A program made the translations under genes and the position numbers. From positions 60,010,407 through 60,074,406 of the forward strand of contig NC_012876.2 in the NCBI RefSeq assembly GCF_000003195.3: a DNA stretch of 64,000 nt, written 5' to 3'. Of this stretch, positions 56,479-64,000 are shown piece by piece. The DNA is from Sorghum bicolor. Taxonomy: Eukaryota > Streptophyta > Magnoliopsida > Poales > Poaceae. Positions within the stretch are counted from its first letter, which is position 1; each line of letters opens with the position of its first letter. Below the pieces are notes generated by a model. It was not told the DNA's origin. It made no database searches and saw only the letters and a program-made list of their open reading frames with translations.

Positions 56479-57933
56479 TGTTCGGTCGAAAACCGGGCGA
56501 AGACATAGAAAAATAATGTAATGCAAGGGAGACACATGCACACATATTCGAGAACCACATATTTCATTAATTCTTTCTTGAATATACAAAATACATGATC
56601 AACGAAAAAATTTTCTTCTTCCGTCTTCAGCGTCATGCTTGAGGAGAGGTCTGACTTGTAGAGAAAATTGCGTAGTTCGCCGATTCCCGGGGCCTGTTGG
56701 GCGCGTCCGCTTAATTACATCCGCAAGATGAGCTTGCGGAAAACCTCCGATTAAGCTGCACTTCATGGTCGTCAACTATCTTGGTCGCCGTCATAGCCAT
56801 ATGCGATATACGGCATAATAATTATGGGTGGCTTTATGTCGCCGAAACTCGGTCACGACATTGCCATCGCCACGTCGGAGTAATAAACATAATATGTTAA
56901 TAAAGGGGGTGACTTTCGCCTCGTCGGTGCCCAGTCATGTACGCCGGCCTTCACTAACACGGACATATGTGAGTTGCCTTTGCCTCGTCGGTGCCCAGCA
57001 ACGATGTTGTCCGATCCCGTCAATTGGAACGTGTAGATGGACTAGTGACCTCGCCTCGTCGGCACTTGGCCAGAGTTCCGTCTAGCCTTGTCGGTACTAG
57101 ACGCAAATAGTAGAAATCCGCCAAAAAATCAATTAGCGGCAAAGTATTGCTTGAACGATGCTTTCTCATCACGAGATCAAATCGACAGCCTCCCGGTGTT
57201 ACTTGCGCTAATTCGAGCGTTACACCATATTTGGGCGCAACGACTTTTATATGTAGGAATAAGACCAGGCAAGCGCCTCGTCGATTATTAAATCTCGACC
57301 CGCAATTAGGCAATCTTCGTCGTTGTAAGAATAATAGGGAGTAGGCCAAAATGACCTCTCCACCGCTGTAGGAATAATAGAGCTAGAAAAGAAAAAAAAT
57401 AGCTCAGAGTAGATACAACTTATGAGCAATTGTTCTTGTTCATCTGAACTTTGTTAGCGCATCGGATTATATGCCAACCATGGAACGTGAGGAACGACAT
57501 CATGTAAATATGATGTAGCTGCAGTAAACAACAAATTGTTTGCTCGTTGCCAGTGTTACTTCAACGCAAACTTGCAAGAGCTGGAGCTCCTCGTCGGTGT
57601 TGCTTCAACGAAGACTCGCAAGAACAGGGCGTTAGCGTGAGCAAGGAAGTTTTTTATGTGTGGATGCTTGGAACGGAGAGCAGAGGCTCGACGGCGTATA
57701 TGCGTCCATACGAAGATGTGCCACCTTCTCGACACAGCAACTCGAACGTGCGGCGTTACCGTCTCGTGCGTGTTGCCTTTTATCAACACGACGAGCGGGT
57801 GTTTCCATCTCATGTGTCCTCTTTTTTATCATCATGACGAGTGAAAATTTCCATCTCGCGCGCTGCCAACGAGCGGGGCGTTACCATCTCATGCGTCTTA
57901 TCTCTTTTTATATATATGTAGCTTAACTTTGTC

Positions 57934-58274
57934 ATCAACAACTTGATAGACGACCTCGCGCGGCGAGGGTTCTAACGTCGCCAAGCTGCCGGCCTTCTCA
58001 CGATAGTAGATCAAAATAACAAACGACTTTCGCCGTACACTTTCCGCCACCGCCATAGAAATAATAGAGCAGGCCAAAACGACCCCTCCGCCGCCGTCGT
58101 AATAACAGAGTAAGCCAAAACGACTCCTCCACCGCCGTCGTGACGAGCTGAAATTTCTGTCTCGCGCGTCCCTTTTTATTGCTTGGTTTCATCATCAACA
58201 ACTTGACAAACGGCCTCGCGCGGCGAGGGTTCTGATGTCATCAAGTTGCTGGCCTTCTCACGATAGTAGATCAA
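57934..58274. repeat. Two-copy direct repeat of about 80 bp, 260 bp apart
   Basis: ACTTGATAGACGACCTCGCG at 57941 and ACTTGACAAACGGCCTCGCG at 58201 each start a block. Both blocks continue through CGGCGAGGGTTCT to CTTCTCACGATAGTAGATCA. Confidence 0.8.
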
Positions 58275-58623
58275 TACCAAATAACTTTTGGCATAATATA
58301 ATAGTCATGTGAATCTATCATCACATCTAGATTGATTGCTCACCCAGAAACGTGACAACCGGCGTGGACGACATGATCAGAGCTCGAACTCGACGAAGAT
58401 AACCTCCAAGCGTATCCGGCGAATACGCAGTGGCGTATATGCGTGCAGCGACGGCTGGGATAGAGCAACGAATACGCAGCGGCGTGCAGCGACGGCTTGG
58501 GTGGAGCAAGGGCGTGGAATTGATGTATGTGCTATGCCTGTGCGTGATGTCTGCAACCGAGAGCAAGGCTTGGCAGCGTGTATGCGTCCAAAGGGTCCGG
58601 GCCCTCCCTGTTGGCTGCGGCTG

Positions 58624-58633
58624 ATTTATATAG
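58624..58633 (-). promoter_or_regulatory. TATA box of the minus-strand LTR
   Basis: The minus strand reads CCCCTATATAAATCAGC. A core promoter here fits an LTR of several kb whose U3 lies to the right and R/U5 to the left. Confidence 0.55.
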
Positions 58634-61001
58634 GGGGCCTGTAGGAGGCGTTGGCCTCCTGGCCAAGTAATCGTGTTTGTTTGGATTAGATAGATTCTAA
58701 CCAACCGGCAACGACCGAATCGTATCCACACCGATTAGCTATCATATACACGTATATACACGTACGGAATCCATGCATCTCTAACCAACCGGTCGTGAGT
58801 GCCGGCTTATCGTGACCAGGCATATTAACATACGTGCATCTACACGTACGCGATCTGGACTATTGCTCACAAATTATTATATATTATCAAAATAAATTGA
58901 AGATGCGTGGCCCACATATCATAAGCTCCTTCATAATTAACAACTACATAAACATGTGCCTGTGATAGTTTAATATGACAATACATATTTCCTCAAGGTT
59001 CTTATACGTCATGACATGGAGGACCCATATGTGTGTATATGCATATATTGTTTAGAAAGCCCGCTAGTTAAGAAGCCAACTATATACATAGTAGTCGTGC
59101 ATGCATGCATGGAGCCTTGATACACGTTTAGTAACTAGCTTGTAAAGTATACGTATTCTTCATCACCTTTATGCATGATATAGTAGGAACCTCTTGCGTA
59201 TAAACATGGATATAGAGAATATCCACATAGTTATTTTTGGACCAATAATTATTCATGACTAACTTCTACTCCATGGATCGATCCGGAGATTATTGAACGC
59301 ACGAACTTAATTAGCACCATATAATTTTCAATAAGTCATAGCATATGCTTATTCGTTATATGGCTCCAAATATTAGGGCCATACATAAAAAATATTGCAC
59401 GGGTCACTCCCTGCAGGCAGCCCGTGTTACTTGGCACAGGGAATATTATATACCAAAAATTTATCATACAAATGCCACCCGCCGAGTTGAGTCTATGCGC
59501 GAAGCAGCGGAGATTCGACTCGGGGAAATATAATTTCGACATATATACCTGACTTCGTGATCATAGCCTGGCTTCATTTTTGTCTCTGACGGCTTACGGT
59601 CTCAAAGGTATCTTGACACCACAAGTCGACAAATATTTAGAAAATATGGCGAAAAATCATGCCACATTTGACGATATAGCGAAGATCATACCATATCATG
59701 GATAAGTATTCTGATCCCATTGCAACTGAAAATGCTGGTGATAGTCAATGGAGTATCGAAAACTTGGCGAAATTTATCAAGGTGGATGCAACCGTTTAGC
59801 TATAACGGTGCTAGCCATCCCTCCTGAAGGGTTTCACAATTCCACAATCGTCGCACTGACTTGCTTCACTGCTCCCAAATAAATAGCATATACATCCGAA
59901 GCTCCATAGGTGTACTGCCAAAATATAATTTAGCCAAATAGCGTATAGGCCAATTTGTGGGTGAAGAGCCATCTTGGCACATAAGCCATGATGGGCGTCA
60001 ATATAGACATGCCTTGAGTTCTTCTTGTATTCCAAAGAATGAGAACAATATATATATTTTTTTTTTAAAAAAAAATGTCGGCTTTCCCATGAGTCACCAA
60101 GCTATGGAGCACCTTCCGGCGACGTCATCCAAGGGTGTATTTTGACATAAAAGGTCAACGACACAACTTTCACTTGAGGTTTAGTTTCCTCGTGATATAC
60201 GTGTTGAGAGATTAGCACTTCATTAGGACCTCTTTAGGTCAGAGAAATTACCTCCGAGCCTCCCTTCAGTCATGTGCCTCACACCTTCTACCATTGTCCA
60301 GTAGGGAACATAGGATACAGCTATATTTTTGGAATTGGTTTGGAGGGAAACTGGTTATGGTATTTCTTTTTTTTTTGCCTTTACTTTTGCCGAGGACGAT
60401 GAATAGCTACCCTCCTCCTTCGTTCACTTGACACCTTGATTTTTTTTATTATTGAGAGCTTCGAGACACTTGACTATGTCTCCTTTTTCTTTCTCTCCTT
60501 TTATTTTGCTTCTTGGATTTTGTCTTCAATGAATTCAGAGGGTAGCTCTTCAACTTTATGTAACTAATAATCCTCGCAGGCTTATTTTTTTGGCCCTTGT
60601 TATCACCTCTTAGGGTGGCATGTGGCTTCACACTTGATTCAGACTTTTGTCGAGTCAGGTAGCCCTTTCATGCTCTTTTCCCTATAGTCTCCCTAGAGGC
60701 TTGGTACTCCCTTTTAACTGGACGTAGGTGAAGGGTGTGGTGAACCCACGACTCTCAGAGTCAGCACGGATCGAAATTCATCTGCCCACTTTTATCCCCT
60801 ATGGGTGCCAACCATGTGCTTGTGTTGAGGTCCCTTTACCTCGAATTAAGTTGATCGGGGCATTCCCTGCCCAGGGACACGCCTTGAATGACAGCCACCA
60901 GAGGACTGAGCTTGACGACATATATGGGTGAAAGCCTTTTGTTGTTGGACATGATGTCCATTCATTTTAAGACACATTTTCTATAACGAGAGAAAACATG
61001 T

Positions 61002-61024
61002 TTATATATATATATATATATATT
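61002..61024. repeat. (TA)n run beside the polyprotein stop
   Basis: About eleven TA units lie about 35 bp downstream of the minus-strand stop codon. Confidence 0.8.
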
Positions 61025-61056
61025 TTAAAAAAGAGGAAGGATCGTCCGACAATTAG

Positions 61057-64000
61057 TCACGCGAAATATTTTTTTAAATATCTGCCATTGATAGGCGGCA
61101 TAGGACGGAGTCCCTGGTCATCTATCAGCTGATATGCACCACCATCATAAACCTGCTCAATGACAAATGGCCCTTCCCACTTCGGCTCGAATTTCCCTTT
61201 CGTCCTGTGTGTAACGACAATAGGGCGTCGAAGAACAAGAACAAGTTCACCTTTGCGGAAAACTCGCTGCTTCACCAATTTATCATAGGCCCTCACCATG
61301 TTCTGGCGATATAGCTCTAAATTTTGGAGTGCGTTGAGACGACCCTCCTCCAAAGCATCCAGCTCCTGATAGGGAAGCCGAATTTGCTCATCATTTGTAA
61401 GTTCATCTTGGACAGCCACCCGTAATGATGGGAGCTGCACTTCAAGTGGTAAGACTGCCTCACTTCCATAAACGAGGGAGTACGGCGTTGCTTGTGTTGG
61501 AGTACGAATAGTAACTCGGTATGCCCATAAGGCTTCAAAGAGACGATCATGCCAGTCTCTTTTATACTTCGTCACAGTCTTTTTAAGTATTTTTCCAAGG
61601 GTCTTATTGAACGCCTCAGCAAGCCCATTAGCTTGAGGATAATATCCCGTGGAATAATTCCATGTAATATTATACTTCGCAATGAATCTTTGCATCTTAG
61701 TGGATGTGAATGCCTTAGCATTGTCGGATGTAATACTTCGTGGAACCCCAAAACGATATATGATATGTCGTTCTAGGAAGTTGATGACGTTGTCCGTCCT
61801 TACTTCTCGTAAAGGTATGGCCTCAGCCCACTTGGAAAAGTAGTCAGTTGCAGCAAGAATGTAGTGATGCCCCTTGGATGAGTGAGGCTCAATGGAGCCA
61901 ATAACATCAATTCCCCACGCGTTGAATGGCCATGAGGGAACGGTAGGGTGAAGCGGAACCGGTGGTTGATGCTTGAAGTCGCCATGAATTTGACAGTTAT
62001 GACAAGCCTTTGCAGTTCTAAGGCAATCAGCCATGATTTTTGGCCAGTAGTACCCAGCCAACCTGATCCTATGATACATCTTGGCACCCCCTTGATGGCC
62101 ACCGCATACTCCATGATGCATCTCTTGTAATATTTGATCAGCTTCTTTTCTTGAGACACACCGCAGGAGTATTTCTTGACCAAATGATCGTCGGTACAAG
62201 ATCCCGGCCTTATAGATATATGATGGTAGGCGTTGTTGTAGGCGGCGCCTTTCCACCGAATCATCTGGCCACGTGCCATGATTAAAATAATCAATGAATG
62301 GCTTACGCCAATCATCTTGCTCAACAATCATCGTCGTCACTTGATTGACTTCATATTCTTCAGGAACAAGTTCTAGGACAGCGGGGAGTAGCCATCTCTC
62401 TTCTATTTTTATTTCAGCGGGCTCGCCACCTGGGAGCACTAGCGCTGCTGCAAGTTTAGCCAATGCGTCAGCTGAGGCATTTTTGCCTCGTGGAATATGT
62501 GAAACTTGAATATTCTGAAATTTCTCCATGAGCTTACGTGCCGCCACATAGTATGGCACCAGCTCAGGTTTGCGTACCTCATAAATATCATTGATTTGGC
62601 GGACGACGAGCTGAGAGTCACCGTATGCTTGCAAATTCTGAATATCCATAGAAAGTGCAAGTAAAAGGCCGAAGATCAGGGCCTCATATTCAGCTTCATT
62701 ATTTGAGCACTCTTCCTTAAGGAGGGAGAATGAGTGGTAGATGGTCTCGCCTTGCGGCGTCTTGAATACGAGTCCGGCCCCGGCTCTTTTGCTAAGCGTG
62801 CCGTCAGGATTTGTTTCGGTACGGGATGCACCATCAAAATATAATTCCCACGGTGATTCAATACCGATGGAAAATACCTCTTCATCAGGTAAATCAATCA
62901 CTAGTGGCGAATCGTCCGGCACAGGGTGGGCTGCAAGAAAATCAGCCAAAGCTTGCCCTTTAACTGCTTTTTGTGGGACATAAGTAATGTCAAATTCCAT
63001 CATAAATACAGCCCATTTACCAAGACGTCCCATCAGGGCCGGTTGGCTTAGCACGTACCTTATGGGGTCTGCTCTTGCTATGAGCTGAATTTGGTGCGCC
63101 AACATGTAGTGTCGCAACTTCTTTAGTGCGAAGACGAGGGCCAAGCACAACTTCTCAATAGGTGAGTAGTTATGTTCGGCACATACCATGGTGCGGCTCA
63201 AATAGTAACATGCTACCTCCTTTCCTTCATCATTATGCTGTGCGAGCAGCGCGCCCACCGAAGAGGGCTGCGTAGCAATATAAAGAATTAGTGGGCGTCC
63301 TCTCACAGGTGCCGCCAGGACAGGAGGGTTAAGCAAATACCTTTTAAGGCTGTCGAGCGCATTTTGGCACTGCTCGTCCCAATGGAATGGCACACCCTTT
63401 CTCATTAGTCTCGAGAACGGCTGAGTGCGTCCTGAGAGATTAGATATGAAGCGTCGAATATATGCTAGGTGACCCTGTAATGATTTAAGGTCACTCAAAT
63501 TTTGGGGAGGCGGCAAATCAAAAATAGCTTTAATTTTCTTTGGCTCAATTTCAATGCCTCGATGACGAACAATAAAGCCCAAGAACACACCTGATTGTAC
63601 CGCAAAGGCACATTTAAGCGAGTTCATCTTTAGTTGATACTTCCGTAGCCTATTAAAGACAATACGTAGATCATCTTGATGCTTTTGGCGATCCTTTGTT
63701 TTCACGACCAGATCATCAATGTAACATTCAACCGTCTCATGGATGAGGCCATCAAGGACCACAGTCATAGCACGTTGATAAGTCGCGCCCGCATTTTTGA
63801 AGCCAAATGTCATGACAGTGTAGTAGAAATTCCCTTTGGGCGTTCGAAAAGCTGTATCGAATGCATCTTGTGGGTCCATCTTAATTTGGTTATAACCCGA
63901 AAAACCATCCATGAAGGACAAGGCGCCATAGCCGGTGGTAGCATCTACTACCATCTCTGTGATGGGAATTGGAAAATCATCCTTAGGACAAGCACGGTTT
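61057..64000 (-). CDS. Ty3/gypsy Tat-lineage polyprotein (RT, RNase H, second RNase H, integrase), N-terminus beyond the window
   Basis: It is uninterrupted from the window edge to its stop; the first internal Met is at 63954 (965 residues from there). In that numbering: reverse transcriptase with intact YIDD (78-81), first RNase H at about 220-335, and a second, archaeal-type RNase H at about 369-505 with YFDG D374, E422, YGDS D446 and D496. Integrase has the HHCC zinc site (H614, H620, C651, C654) and the D683, D744, E780 triad with D-E spacing of 35. A basic C-terminal domain follows. Two RNase H domains in series are diagnostic of the Tat group (Ogre/Retand). The frame before M1 (ACPKDDFPIPITE) is still reverse transcriptase, so gag and protease lie to the right. 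All catalytic residues I can see are present. Confidence 0.92.
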   Translation of the reverse strand, partial: NRACPKDDFPIPITEMVVDATTGYGALSFMDGFSGYNQIKMDPQDAFDTAFRTPKGNFYYTVMTFGFKNAGATYQRAMTVVLDGLIHETVECYIDDLVVKTKDRQKHQDDLRIVFNRLRKYQLKMNSLKCAFAVQSGVFLGFIVRHRGIEIEPKKIKAIFDLPPPQNLSDLKSLQGHLAYIRRFISNLSGRTQPFSRLMRKGVPFHWDEQCQNALDSLKRYLLNPPVLAAPVRGRPLILYIATQPSSVGALLAQHNDEGKEVACYYLSRTMVCAEHNYSPIEKLCLALVFALKKLRHYMLAHQIQLIARADPIRYVLSQPALMGRLGKWAVFMMEFDITYVPQKAVKGQALADFLAAHPVPDDSPLVIDLPDEEVFSIGIESPWELYFDGASRTETNPDGTLSKRAGAGLVFKTPQGETIYHSFSLLKEECSNNEAEYEALIFGLLLALSMDIQNLQAYGDSQLVVRQINDIYEVRKPELVPYYVAARKLMEKFQNIQVSHIPRGKNASADALAKLAAALVLPGGEPAEIKIEERWLLPAVLELVPEEYEVNQVTTMIVEQDDWRKPFIDYFNHGTWPDDSVERRRLQQRLPSYIYKAGILYRRSFGQEILLRCVSRKEADQILQEMHHGVCGGHQGGAKMYHRIRLAGYYWPKIMADCLRTAKACHNCQIHGDFKHQPPVPLHPTVPSWPFNAWGIDVIGSIEPHSSKGHHYILAATDYFSKWAEAIPLREVRTDNVINFLERHIIYRFGVPRSITSDNAKAFTSTKMQRFIAKYNITWNYSTGYYPQANGLAEAFNKTLGKILKKTVTKYKRDWHDRLFEALWAYRVTIRTPTQATPYSLVYGSEAVLPLEVQLPSLRVAVQDELTNDEQIRLPYQELDALEEGRLNALQNLELYRQNMVRAYDKLVKQRVFRKGELVLVLRRPIVVTHRTKGKFEPKWEGPFVIEQVYDGGAYQLIDDQGLRPMPPINGRYLKKYFA

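Larger units (their letters stand above)
56479..61056 (-). mobile_element. 3' LTR plus 3' UTR of the minus-strand Tat-like element (inner boundary unresolved)
   Basis: TGTTCGGTCG begins exactly where homology in the plus-strand pol stops. The downstream polyprotein on the minus strand points its C-terminus here. A minus-strand TATA box lies at 58633-58624. Internal repeats occur (57934-58013 and 58193-58274), as do TCGTCGGTGCCCAG-type motifs near 56925, 56985 and 57055. A pyrimidine tract at 60478-60512 (purine on the minus strand) may be the polypurine tract, which would put the LTR end near 60475. The upstream LTR is outside the window, so this is inferred. Confidence 0.55.

Noticed and set aside
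42726..64000. Endogenous viral (pararetrovirus) origin for the reverse transcriptase regions
   Set aside because: LTRs, primer sites, integrase and double RNase H fit Ty3/gypsy retrotransposons. No movement or coat protein regions were seen.

Overview
This looks like nuclear DNA of a grass, most likely Sorghum or a close panicoid relative. Intron-bearing plant genes with GC-rich, grass-type exons sit in AT-rich DNA full of small transposons. One MITE family with GGCCTTGTTTAG ends, which I associate with sorghum and its relatives, occurs about twenty times. The species is an inference; no marker here fixes it.

Layout. 1-11000 has no recognisable host gene. It holds Tourist/PIF-like and Stowaway-like MITEs, one nested pair, an 881-bp Harbinger-like element carrying one coding-like exon, and a degenerate CACTA-like element with a tRNA-like Pol III promoter on the minus strand. 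12009-17716 holds a tandem MATE transporter pair: a broken first copy, then an intact five-exon gene for 496 residues. 18000-21900 is repeats, including an 8-bp-TSD MITE and a 910-bp foldback element. 22417-32111 is a 33-exon PepN-type M1 aminopeptidase gene (MPA1/At1g63770 type, 986 residues) with consecutive 19-, 5- and 12-nt microexons at the catalytic tyrosine. 33733-34605 is a single-exon C2-domain gene (290 residues) with a clear TATA box.

37900-64000 is mostly transposons. An 8.1-kb non-autonomous LTR retrotransposon (minus strand, LTRs about 99% identical) sits inside a MITE. A decayed Tat/Retand-like Ty3/gypsy element (plus strand) follows. It is interrupted near 56479 by a second, minus-strand Tat-like element whose 965-residue polyprotein reads without a break to the window edge.

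The three intact host genes (efflux carrier, aminopeptidase, C2 protein) show no shared pathway. The window is best read as gene islands separated and edited by nested transposition. No CRISPR array, operon, rRNA or functional tRNA gene was seen.
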